Source: an uncultured Sulfurovum sp. (lineage in GTDB: Bacteria; Campylobacterota; Campylobacteria; Campylobacterales; Sulfurovaceae). From it: DNA of 7,013 bases. Made by a program: the position numbers and the translations under genes. Positions 1 through 5,881 of this stretch are shown here, one piece after another. The notes under the pieces are model-generated. The model saw only the letters and a list, made by a program, of their open reading frames with translations, had not been told where the DNA came from and did no database searches. The DNA is taken from contig CACVAR010000124.1 in NCBI GenBank assembly GCA_902727905.1, positions 1-7,013 on the forward strand. The letters are read 5' to 3'. Numbering within the stretch: position 1 is the first letter of the stretch; every line of letters starts with the position of its first letter.

Positions 1-32
1 ACTATTGTTTACAATTATAAACAAAAATGATA

Positions 33-848
33 CTATAGGGTACGTCTAAGATTCAACTCTCTTTCAAATGCCCAACTTTGTTTGTGTTCATTGATAACAC
101 TTTTAGAAATTGTTTCTATTAACATAGACTCTTTGTCCTCTAGCATCATGTAAATTTCACCTGTTGGTTCTACTAACATACTGTCTCCATAAAATTTCCA
201 TTTAATCTCTTCATCTTTAAATTCACCTAGACGATTTGCACGTAGTATGTAGCATCCATGCAGGAAGGCTTTGGTCTTGATGATTTCACGCCAGCGATTA
301 TGTGATTCAAAAGTAGAGGCTGTTGGTAGTAAAACTAAGTTGATTTTCTTTTTTGTAACATCTTCCCAAAAAGGATCAAAGTGTAATTCAAATCCACCCA
401 TGACCATAACTCTAAATCCATCAACTTGGAAACTAAGTGGTGCTTCTAATTTTTTGATCTCATTGGCAAACATTTTTTTTTCATTCCAGTGTTTGTAAGG
501 CATTAGTATTTGTTGTTCATAGTATATCGTCGACTTAGCTGTTATTTTAACAATAGTTTTGATGTATTGCTTATTTTTAATGATAATGAGAGGAGCTACA
601 AAAACCATTTGGTATTTAATAGCAAATTTTTTGAGTAATTCAATATGTTTATCGCTTTGTTCTTCAACCATTTTTATTGGTATATTAGAAAGTTCTTTAA
701 AAAAATGATTTAAAACATATTCACCTAGTAAAACCAGTCTTACCCCACGACTATGTGCATTCCTAAGGTAAAACTCAAGTTTGGTAGCTTGCATTCCTAA
801 AGTGGGCAGTTGCAGTGCTGCAATGGTAAGAGTTTTTGAATTGGACAC
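33..848 (-). CDS. nitrilase-superfamily (carbon-nitrogen hydrolase fold) protein, probably catalytically altered
   Basis: 271 residues, the usual length for one nitrilase-fold domain. Visible family landmarks are the first strand (TIAALQLPT, residues 8-16), the Glu region (LVLLGEYVL, E43), a GxELHFD turn near 152-158, LVLLPTASTFES (171-182) and CYILRANRLG (199-208). Members normally hydrolyse amides or nitriles with a Glu-Lys-Cys triad. Here Glu43 is kept, but the Cys position (before FE in the canonical C-[FWY]-[ED] motif) is Gly152, codon GGA, and the usual Y-x-K position reads Y110-E-Q112. Lys119 is nearby and might substitute for the lysine. The only cysteine is C199, at a structural site. 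The start is GTG, 2 bases after the xseB stop, with no strong Shine-Dalgarno, so translation is probably coupled. Last gene of the metX-xseB unit. The fold is fairly sure; substrate and activity are unknown. Confidence 0.85.
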   Translation of the reverse strand: MSNSKTLTIAALQLPTLGMQATKLEFYLRNAHSRGVRLVLLGEYVLNHFFKELSNIPIKMVEEQSDKHIELLKKFAIKYQMVFVAPLIIIKNKQYIKTIVKITAKSTIYYEQQILMPYKHWNEKKMFANEIKKLEAPLSFQVDGFRVMVMGGFELHFDPFWEDVTKKKINLVLLPTASTFESHNRWREIIKTKAFLHGCYILRANRLGEFKDEEIKWKFYGDSMLVEPTGEIYMMLEDKESMLIETISKSVINEHKQSWAFERELNLRRTL

Positions 849-850
849 TG

Positions 851-1048
851 TTAAGACTTAGTGTTGTTTTTTTCAATAGTCTCAATTTTTACTTTAGCTT
901 CTTCAATCATTTTTTGGGCTTCTTTTATTTGTGTTAAGCCATTTTCATAAAGCTTCAAACTCTCTTCTAGTGTGATTTCTGGATTTAGGAGTTGATTTAA
1001 TATTTTTTTTGACTCTTCCAATTTATGTTCAAATGTTTCGGTTTTCAT
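851..1048 (-). CDS. xseB: exodeoxyribonuclease VII small subunit
   Basis: 65 residues, typical for XseB, which binds the large subunit XseA to form cytoplasmic exonuclease VII, degrading single-stranded DNA into short oligonucleotides. The protein is highly charged and helical. The family pattern is FEHKLEESKKILNQL (residues 6-20), then the ITLEESLKLYENG stretch (25-37) and a second helix rich in Glu and Lys (39-60). ATG start with AAAGG (bases 1056-1060 on the minus strand) correctly spaced. It lies 15 bases after the metX stop and 2 bases before the nitrilase-like start, so it is cotranscribed with both. xseA is not in the window. The pairing with metX has no obvious functional logic and probably reflects inherited gene order. 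Confidence 0.93.
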   Translation of the reverse strand: MKTETFEHKLEESKKILNQLLNPEITLEESLKLYENGLTQIKEAQKMIEEAKVKIETIEKNNTKS

Positions 1049-1063
1049 AACTTGACCTTTAAA

Positions 1064-2200
1064 TTAATTTTTTTCTAATTTATCTTTGATAATTGTATCA
1101 AATTTTTCTATTTGTACAAGAAATGCATCATGTCCATAGTTACTATCAATCTCATAGTGCGCAGACTTTTGTTGATTTCGTTGTAACATTTGATGTATAT
1201 GTTCCATCTCTTTTGGAAAAAATAGATAGTCCCCTTTAAAGGATATAAGTGTTATATCAGCTTTAATACGTGAGATAGCATCGTATAGGGAGTCATAACC
1301 CCTACTTAAATTATAAGTATTAATGGCTTTAACTATATAAAGATAAGAGAGTGGATCAAAAATTCTTGAAAAGTTATTGGTATTGTATTCCATATAACGC
1401 TCAACTTCATAACGTCCAAAAAGTTCAAAAAGTCCATCATTACTCACATAGTTTCGTCCAAACTTATCATTCATGGAGTCAGGAGAAAGGTAAGAAATAT
1501 GGCCAGCTATTCTTCCTATAGCCAGCCCATCTAAGCCTTCTTCTTCAAAAGCACCTTTTTCATAGTTACCATTGTCAAATCTAGGGTCTCTTCGAATTGC
1601 TTCCATGGCGACTTTGTTGAAACCCATCGTCCAAGGTTGAGTTGCATAAGTAGCTGCAAGAGAGATAATCTTGTCTGCAAAGTTTGGATAATCCACAGCA
1701 AATTGTAAAGCTTGCATACCTCCCATAGAACCACCGACAATAGCATATAAGTGATGTATGCCCAGTTGTGATAGAAGTTGTTTTTGGGCTTTAATCATGT
1801 CTTTAATGGTTAGTACAGGGAACTTTAAACGAAAAGGTCTTTGTTTAGGGTAGTCATTATCCATAGGGGAGGTGCTACCAAAACAGGAACCAAGAACATT
1901 GGTTGATACCACAAAGTATTTTGTTGTATCTATGGCTTTCCCATCTCCAATTAAATCATCCCACCATCCAGCTTTGGTTTCATTTTCATATTTTCCTGCT
2001 GCATGAGCTGAACCACTTAATGCATGACAAATTAAGATAACATTGGAAGCATCATCATTGATTTCACCATAGGTTTCATACGCAATTTTGTAAGGTTCTA
2101 GGATTCTTCCACTTTCCAGATATAAAGGACTGGTAAAATGGGCAACATGGGTTTCTAATTTCATTAATAGAATTTTATCTAATTTGTACTTTATAAACAT
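1064..2200 (-). CDS. metX: homoserine O-acetyltransferase
   Basis: Alpha/beta-hydrolase-fold acyltransferase of the cytoplasmic methionine pathway, making O-acyl-homoserine from homoserine and acyl-CoA. Visible landmarks are LESGRILEPYKIAYETYGE (28-46), HALSGSAHAAG (59-69), GWWDDLIGDG (78-87), the STNVLGSCFGSTSP block (99-112) and the nucleophile elbow GGSMGGMQ with Ser158. The catalytic Asp is D324 in FKGDYLFFP and His is H357 in NYGHDAFL, so the Ser-Asp-His triad is complete. At 378 residues it is slightly long. Met13 (bases 2162-2164) fits family alignments better and gives 366 residues; neither start has a clear Shine-Dalgarno, so the first 12 residues are doubtful. Acetyl rather than succinyl transfer is inferred from the nearby metY; MetX homologs of either specificity share this fold. 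First gene of the metX-xseB-nitrilase unit. Confidence 0.94.
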   Translation of the reverse strand: MFIKYKLDKILLMKLETHVAHFTSPLYLESGRILEPYKIAYETYGEINDDASNVILICHALSGSAHAAGKYENETKAGWWDDLIGDGKAIDTTKYFVVSTNVLGSCFGSTSPMDNDYPKQRPFRLKFPVLTIKDMIKAQKQLLSQLGIHHLYAIVGGSMGGMQALQFAVDYPNFADKIISLAATYATQPWTMGFNKVAMEAIRRDPRFDNGNYEKGAFEEEGLDGLAIGRIAGHISYLSPDSMNDKFGRNYVSNDGLFELFGRYEVERYMEYNTNNFSRIFDPLSYLYIVKAINTYNLSRGYDSLYDAISRIKADITLISFKGDYLFFPKEMEHIHQMLQRNQQKSAHYEIDSNYGHDAFLVQIEKFDTIIKDKLEKN

Positions 2201-2234
2201 ATTCGTTGCTTGGAAAACAAACTTAATAAAATAA

Positions 2235-2267
2235 TTGATATTTTATTATCAACAAATCATATGATTT
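2235..2267. promoter_or_regulatory. two adjacent dyads in the metX / disulfide-isomerase divergent region
   Basis: Two inverted repeats sit side by side. The first is TTGATA (2235-2240), a 6-base spacer, then TATCAA (2247-2252). The second is a perfect 14-base palindrome, AAATCATATGATTT (2254-2267). They lie between the divergent starts, overlapping a possible leftward -10 (GATAAT, minus strand 2250-2245) and about 40-50 bases upstream of the expected rightward start site. The position suits an operator for a dimeric regulator, but AT-rich DNA throws up short dyads by chance and no regulator family is identifiable. No MetJ-type AGACGTCT box was seen. Confidence 0.35.
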
Positions 2268-2289
2268 ATAGTTTTATTTAGTGCTACTA

Positions 2290-2298
2290 TGCTAGAAT
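2290..2298 (+). promoter_or_regulatory. extended -10 promoter of the DsbC-like gene
   Basis: TGCTAGAAT matches an extended -10 of the TGnTATAAT type with one mismatch, which is the dominant feature of Campylobacterota housekeeping promoters. Transcription would begin near 2305, giving a leader of about 20 bases that contains AAGGAG (2312-2317), 7 bases before the ATG at 2325. No convincing -35 box is present. Confidence 0.6.
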
Positions 2299-2324
2299 AG
2301 TTTTTAATTCAAAGGAGCAATATT

Positions 2325-3158
2325 ATGAAAATTAAAGTTTTGTTATTAATGGTATTGGCAACAGCTCAACTTTTAGCTGTTAGTCAAAAGAGTGTGGAGT
2401 TCTATGTAAAACAATACATAGAAAAAAAGACAAGTTCTCCTGTTCAAAGTATTGAAACATTGTCAAGTTATCCTATAGAAGGAACAAATGGCTGGAAAGT
2501 ATACTTTCTCGCTTTGGATGTTAAAGTTAATATGGGTGGGAAAGTAGTTCCTCAAAAATTGAATCAAGTCGTTTTTAATAAGGGAAGTAAGATAGCATTT
2601 TCTTTAAAAGATAATAAAGGTAAAGATTATGCAAAGATTTTAAAACCAAAGGTGCCTGCCAGTGCTTATGACAAGAAACATTTACTTGCAGGAGATGTTA
2701 ATGCTAAACACAAAATTTTAGTTATGTCTGATCCTTTTTGTCCATTTTGTCAAGAGATTGTGCCTAAACTAATTGAGACTGTACAGCAGAATCCTAAAGT
2801 TTTCTCATTGTACTATTATCATTTACCTCTTTTACGTATTCATCCTGCTTCAGATGTGACAACTAAGGCGATGCATATATTTCAAGAGCGAGGACAGGTG
2901 CGAAAGTTAAAGCAGTGTTATCATTTACTTGTTAGTGAAAAAGAGAGAAACCCTAAAGTTATCTTAGAGGCTATTGCTAAAAAGACAGGAGTCTATTTAA
3001 CAGAAAAAGAGATAAATGATGTAGAGGTACAAAAAGCTTTGGACTTTGATATAGCCATGAAAAAACGTTTAATGGTAACAGGAACGCCAACTATTTTTAT
3101 TGATGGTACATGGGATCCAACACGTTTTAAATATAAAGAGTATTTACCTAAAAAGTAA
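2325..3158 (+). CDS. exported DsbC/DsbG-like thiol-disulfide isomerase or reductase
   Basis: 277 residues. The N-terminal 19 or so residues (KIK, a hydrophobic run LLLMVLATAQLLA, then VSQ) look like a Sec signal peptide with cleavage near residue 19, placing the mature protein in the periplasm. Residues 22-110 form a separate N-terminal domain with alternating strands, perhaps a dimerisation domain as in DsbC. The thioredoxin-fold domain starts near 127 (KHKILVMSDPF) and carries C139-P-F-C142. The cis-proline loop is VTGTP with Pro255, followed by TIFIDGT. An additional Cys198 lies in the helical insert. Such proteins oxidise, reduce or isomerise disulfides in secreted proteins; the direction cannot be read from CPFC alone. 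The start is decided by AAGGAG 7 bases upstream. It is a single-gene unit flanked by genes on the opposite strand. Confidence 0.88.
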   Translation: MKIKVLLLMVLATAQLLAVSQKSVEFYVKQYIEKKTSSPVQSIETLSSYPIEGTNGWKVYFLALDVKVNMGGKVVPQKLNQVVFNKGSKIAFSLKDNKGKDYAKILKPKVPASAYDKKHLLAGDVNAKHKILVMSDPFCPFCQEIVPKLIETVQQNPKVFSLYYYHLPLLRIHPASDVTTKAMHIFQERGQVRKLKQCYHLLVSEKERNPKVILEAIAKKTGVYLTEKEINDVEVQKALDFDIAMKKRLMVTGTPTIFIDGTWDPTRFKYKEYLPKK

Positions 3159-3167
3159 TAAGAGAGA

Positions 3168-3197
3168 AAATAACTTGGAACTAAGTCCAAGTTATTT
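3168..3197. terminator. bidirectional intrinsic terminator between convergent genes
   Basis: The arms AAATAACTTGGA (3168-3179) and TCCAAGTTATTT (3186-3197) are perfectly complementary over 12 bases, with the 6-base loop ACTAAG. T-rich sequence follows in both directions: TTATTTGTTTAT rightward, and ATTTTCTCTC read leftward. The hairpin sits 9 bases after the disulfide-isomerase stop and 2 bases after the metY stop, so it can end both convergent transcripts. Confidence 0.9.
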
Positions 3198-3199
3198 GT

Positions 3200-4459
3200 T
3201 TATGAAAGTGCTTTCTCTAAATCTGCAATTAAATCAGCAGAGTCCTCTAGTCCTACAGACAATCTAATTAATCCACCAGGAATACCACAATCTATAAGCT
3301 CTTGAGCTGATAACTGTTGATGTGTTGTACTAGCAGGGTGTGTAATAATTGATTTAGAATCACCAATATTTACAACAACTTTAAAAATTTCTGTTTTATC
3401 AGCAATGGCTTGTGCTACGTCTTTAGATTCAACTTCAAATGAAAGTAAACCAGAAGAACCTTTTGCAAAATATTTGTTAGCCAATGCATGGTTAGCATTT
3501 GATGCTAATCCAGGATAGTTAACTGATTTTACTTTTGGATGTGATTCTAGGTATTGTGCTACTTCTAAAGCAGAGTTTGAATGTTGTCTCATACGTAAAG
3601 GTAAAGTTTCTAAACCTTGAATGTAAAGCCAAGAGTTAAACGGACTAGGTGCTGCACCAAGGTCACGAAGGAGGGCTAAACGTACTCTCAATGTAAATGC
3701 TGGAAGAGGTAAGTCAGAATAAACTAAACCATGGTACGAAGCATCAGGTTCATTAAAGTGAGCATAACGAGGATTGTCCTTAATAAGATCCACTAAACCT
3801 TCCCTTTCAACAATCATACCACCAATGGCAAGACCTTGACCAGTAGTATATTTACTCGCACTGTGTACAACAACATCACAACCAATAGTAAGTGGTTTAC
3901 ATAAAATAGGTGTTGCTACAGTATTGTCAACACAAGTCATTATGTTATGCTTTTGTGCAATAGCAACAATGGCATCAAAATCTGCTACATCAATACTTGG
4001 GTTAGTGATACTCTCAAAAAGAATAATTTTTGATTTTTCATCAATAAGTGCTTCAATTTGAGATGGATTGTTTACGTTAAAGTAACGTGTTTCAATACCA
4101 AATCTTTTTAGCGTATGTCCTGTTAGTGTGGTTGTCCCACCATAAACTTGGGAAGCAACAATGATGTTGTCTCCAGCTTCAGCTACATTGGCAATGGCAT
4201 AAAAAATAGCAGACATACCAGAAGCAGTTCCTACAGCTCCTCCACCATGCTCTAGCGCATTAAAACGCTTTTCAAATACATCCGTAGTCGGATTCATAAG
4301 ACGTGTATAAATATTACCTAATTCTTTTAGGGCAAATAGGTTTGCTGCATGTTCAGTATTTCTAAACTCATAAGCTGTTGATTGGTAAATAGGAACAGCC
4401 ATGGTTCCTTGGGCATCTTTTTCATATCCAGCATGAATTGCCAGTGTTTGTTCGTTCAT
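3200..4459 (-). CDS. metY: O-acetylhomoserine sulfhydrylase (PLP-dependent, Cys/Met metabolism family)
   Basis: Cytoplasmic PLP enzyme that replaces the acetyl group of O-acetylhomoserine with sulfide to give homocysteine, the step after MetX. 419 residues, the normal length for MetY and longer than cystathionine synthases and lyases (about 380-400). Key features are the start LAIHAGYEKD (6-15), PIYQSTAYEF (23-32), the Y51-T-R53 phosphate-binding motif with the MNPT segment (55-58), GTASGMSAI (77-85), D178 in CVDNT, and the PLP lysine K203 in HSASKYTTGQG. The C-terminal HPASTTHQQLS and GLIRLSVGLED motifs are intact. Strong AAGGAAG Shine-Dalgarno (minus strand, 4471-4465) and its own -10 TATAAT. 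It lies 41 bases after the transglutaminase-like gene, so readthrough from ridA is also possible. Related activities such as cystathionine gamma-synthase are less likely given the length and MetX nearby. Confidence 0.95.
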   Translation of the reverse strand: MNEQTLAIHAGYEKDAQGTMAVPIYQSTAYEFRNTEHAANLFALKELGNIYTRLMNPTTDVFEKRFNALEHGGGAVGTASGMSAIFYAIANVAEAGDNIIVASQVYGGTTTLTGHTLKRFGIETRYFNVNNPSQIEALIDEKSKIILFESITNPSIDVADFDAIVAIAQKHNIMTCVDNTVATPILCKPLTIGCDVVVHSASKYTTGQGLAIGGMIVEREGLVDLIKDNPRYAHFNEPDASYHGLVYSDLPLPAFTLRVRLALLRDLGAAPSPFNSWLYIQGLETLPLRMRQHSNSALEVAQYLESHPKVKSVNYPGLASNANHALANKYFAKGSSGLLSFEVESKDVAQAIADKTEIFKVVVNIGDSKSIITHPASTTHQQLSAQELIDCGIPGGLIRLSVGLEDSADLIADLEKALS

Positions 4460-4485
4460 AGAATCTTCCTTAATTATTTGGAAGG

Positions 4486-4491
4486 ATTATA
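4486..4491 (-). promoter_or_regulatory. -10 element of the metY promoter
   Basis: Read leftward, the sequence AGTTATAATCC contains a perfect TATAAT at 4491-4486, in the 41-base gap between the transglutaminase-like stop and the metY start. The expected start site is near 4479, leaving a leader of about 20 bases with the AAGGAAG ribosome binding site. No clear -35 is present; the upstream DNA is the end of the preceding gene. Confidence 0.55.
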
Positions 4492-4500
4492 ACTAAAGAT

Positions 4501-5094
4501 TTATTTATATTCTATGTTATCAATATTTAATTTACGATTTTCAAATGGTTCTATAATAGTTGAAATTTCATCGAGTTTATAAGTGAGTGGAAAACCAATA
4601 CTTGAATTTTTAGCAGTACTTTCTAAAATATAGTAAGGTTTACCATCAAGATATAGTGCTTTCTTTGATTGTACGTTATTTAAAGAAACAATAACAAAAA
4701 TATGTTTTGGTACTAAGACAAAATAACTTTCAATGTTTAGTTGATGAAGTAAGGAGATGAGTAAATTACTTTTGTCATCGCAGTCACCAAAGTTTTTTTG
4801 AATGGTTTCTTGTGGAGAATTGGCCGTATAGTGATTAATAACATAGGGGATATTCGTAATATAGTTTAAGATACTTTGTACACGACATTCATTGTCTAAA
4901 CAATTTTTGGTGAGTTTATGAGCCAGTGCCTTTAGTTCAGCGTTGCTACTTGTACTGTTAACATAAGTACCATCGTTTGTACCTATATGTCTACGGTTAA
5001 CAACATCTATAACTTGGGTGAGGAGGTAGAGAAAATAAAGTGTAAAAATTCCCATAACAACTTTAGAAAGTGTATGGGAAAACTTGGAGGACAT
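4501..5094 (-). CDS. membrane-anchored transglutaminase-like (papain-fold) protein
   Basis: 197 residues. A single hydrophobic segment (residues 13-29, VVMGIFTLYFLYLLTQV) after a basic start suggests an inner-membrane anchor, with the domain outside the cytoplasm. The transglutaminase-like core shows the Cys motif FGDCDDKSNLLISLL with Cys105, the His motif PKHIFVIV with His131, and ILEST with Glu158 where many relatives have Asp. The triad is therefore Cys-His-Glu/Asp and probably active. Bacterial members are mostly cysteine peptidases or amidases of unknown substrate. C65 and C70 are close enough for a disulfide, compatible with a periplasmic location. The start codon overlaps the ridA stop by one base (TAATG), so translation is coupled to ridA. 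Its substrate cannot be inferred. Confidence 0.8.
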   Translation of the reverse strand: MSSKFSHTLSKVVMGIFTLYFLYLLTQVIDVVNRRHIGTNDGTYVNSTSSNAELKALAHKLTKNCLDNECRVQSILNYITNIPYVINHYTANSPQETIQKNFGDCDDKSNLLISLLHQLNIESYFVLVPKHIFVIVSLNNVQSKKALYLDGKPYYILESTAKNSSIGFPLTYKLDEISTIIEPFENRKLNIDNIEYK

Positions 5095-5483
5095 TAAATA
5101 TGGTATTCAGTATTAGCCAATGCAATACATTCAATTTCAATAAGTACTTCTTTGGGAAGTGTTTTAACAGCTACAGTACTTCTAGCAGGTTTATGGTGAC
5201 CAAAGTGATGAGCATAAACTTCATTTACAGCTGCAAAGTCATCCATGTCAGCTAAGAAAATAGTAGTTTTAATGACATCATTAAAATGAGCACCTGCAGC
5301 TTCAAGTACATAAAAGAGGTTTTTCATCACTTGATGTGTTTGGTTAACCACATCATCAGCCACAACAACACCTGTTTCATCCATGGCTATTTGTCCTGAA
5401 GTATAAATCATACCATTGGCTACTACAGCTTGTGAGTAAGGACCAATTGCTGCTGGTGCTTTGTCTGTCGAAATGAATTTCAT
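5094..5483 (-). CDS. ridA: RidA-family reactive enamine/imine deaminase
   Basis: 129 residues, the usual RidA length. RidA trimers in the cytoplasm hydrolyse 2-aminoacrylate and related enamines released by PLP enzymes, protecting those enzymes from damage. Signature sequence: AIGPYSQAV (12-20), IYTSGQI (26-32), a long helix through VMKNLFYVLEAAG (52-64), VIKTTIFLADM (70-80), VNEVYAHHF (86-94) and the active-site strand PARSTVAVKTLP with Arg101. Glu116 in VLIEIECIA matches the second catalytic-site residue of RidA proper, so this belongs to the active Rid group. It starts with AAGGA (minus strand, 5493-5489), 12 bases after the lipoprotein stop, and overlaps the transglutaminase-like gene by one base. 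metY follows in the same direction, giving a plausible PLP-enzyme client. Confidence 0.94.
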   Translation of the reverse strand: MKFISTDKAPAAIGPYSQAVVANGMIYTSGQIAMDETGVVVADDVVNQTHQVMKNLFYVLEAAGAHFNDVIKTTIFLADMDDFAAVNEVYAHHFGHHKPARSTVAVKTLPKEVLIEIECIALANTEYHI

Positions 5484-5495
5484 TGTTTTCCTTAA

Positions 5496-5831
5496 TTAGT
5501 TATTTTCATAAAAGATGTAAGAGGTTGAGTAGTCTGAAAACTCAAAATAGACCTTTTTTTCTCCAGCATCTTTTTTAGAGTTAAAGTTTTTATCATCATA
5601 ACCATAACCAAATCGGTAAGGACGTTCTACACTTACATCTGTTCCTGATGCTGTTGTAAGTTTGTCAATTTTAATAAAACGTTTTACCAATTTGTCTCCT
5701 GCATAAATATCAAGCGTTCCGTTTGTTCCTGTCCAGTTTTGAATAGAACGACTGAGTTTATTTTGAGTCTCTTGGGTACATCCATTTAATAGTAGTAAAA
5801 AAATAGTGATAATAGCTAATTTTAATTTCAT
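5496..5831 (-). CDS. small lipoprotein with an EF-hand-like loop
   Basis: 111 residues. The N-terminus is a lipoprotein signal: MKLK, hydrophobic AIITIFLLLL, then the lipobox L15-N-G-C18, so the mature protein of about 94 residues should be lipid-anchored at Cys18. The charged QETQNKL region after it does not indicate inner or outer membrane with certainty. The mature part is rich in aromatics and short strands (TLDIYAGDKLVKRFIKIDKL, 39-58; YRFGYGYD, 72-79; VYFEFSD, 94-100). Residues D80, N82, N84, D88 and E91 follow EF-hand loop spacing 1-3-5-9-12. No named domain is recognised; I believe similar small lipoproteins occur in related Campylobacterota. ATG start with AAAGGAT 5 bases upstream. 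First gene of the lipoprotein-ridA-transglutaminase unit. Confidence 0.82.
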   Translation of the reverse strand: MKLKLAIITIFLLLLNGCTQETQNKLSRSIQNWTGTNGTLDIYAGDKLVKRFIKIDKLTTASGTDVSVERPYRFGYGYDDKNFNSKKDAGEKKVYFEFSDYSTSYIFYENN

Positions 5832-5859
5832 ATTTCATCCTTTAAAAAGTAATTGTAGT

Positions 5860-5868
5860 ATTTTAACA
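5860..5868 (-). promoter_or_regulatory. extended -10 promoter of the lipoprotein-ridA unit
   Basis: Read leftward, TGTTAAAAT is an extended -10 (TG, one base, TAAAAT) in the 50-base gap after the ThiF-like gene. It would start transcription near 5853, giving a leader of about 20 bases with the AAAGGAT ribosome binding site. It has the same form as the candidate elements at 2290-2298 and 6611-6619. Confidence 0.5.
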
Positions 5869-5881
5869 CAAGAGTATTAAC

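Noticed and set aside
5..24. 7-base-arm inverted repeat (TTGTTTA / TAAACAA) just after the nitrilase-like stop, possible terminator
   Set aside because: Each arm has only one G or C and no T-run follows in the leftward direction, so it would be a weak terminator; it may serve a gene beyond the window, which cannot be judged.
271..498. Rightward open frame of 75 codons inside the nitrilase-like gene
   Set aside because: It lies wholly antisense to a well-supported gene, has no ribosome binding site and no recognisable protein pattern.
1531..1746. Leftward open frame of 71 codons inside metX
   Set aside because: Same strand but another frame of metX, whose frame carries the catalytic motifs; Leu-rich low-complexity product.
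2201..2324. Possible SAM-responsive riboswitch or MetJ operator before metX
   Set aside because: The leader is too short and AT-rich to form a recognisable SAM riboswitch, and no AGACGTCT-type repeats are present.
2993..3190. Leftward open frame antisense to the end of the DsbC-like gene
   Set aside because: It crosses the terminator hairpin and is antisense to a gene with clear thioredoxin-fold motifs.
4465..4484. CTTCC...GGAAG inverted repeat that could hide the metY ribosome binding site
   Set aside because: The predicted metY transcription start falls near or inside the upstream arm, so the stem would not be fully transcribed from that promoter.
5070..5255. Rightward open frame of 61 codons across the ridA/transglutaminase overlap
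   Set aside because: Antisense to ridA with no ribosome binding site or family pattern.
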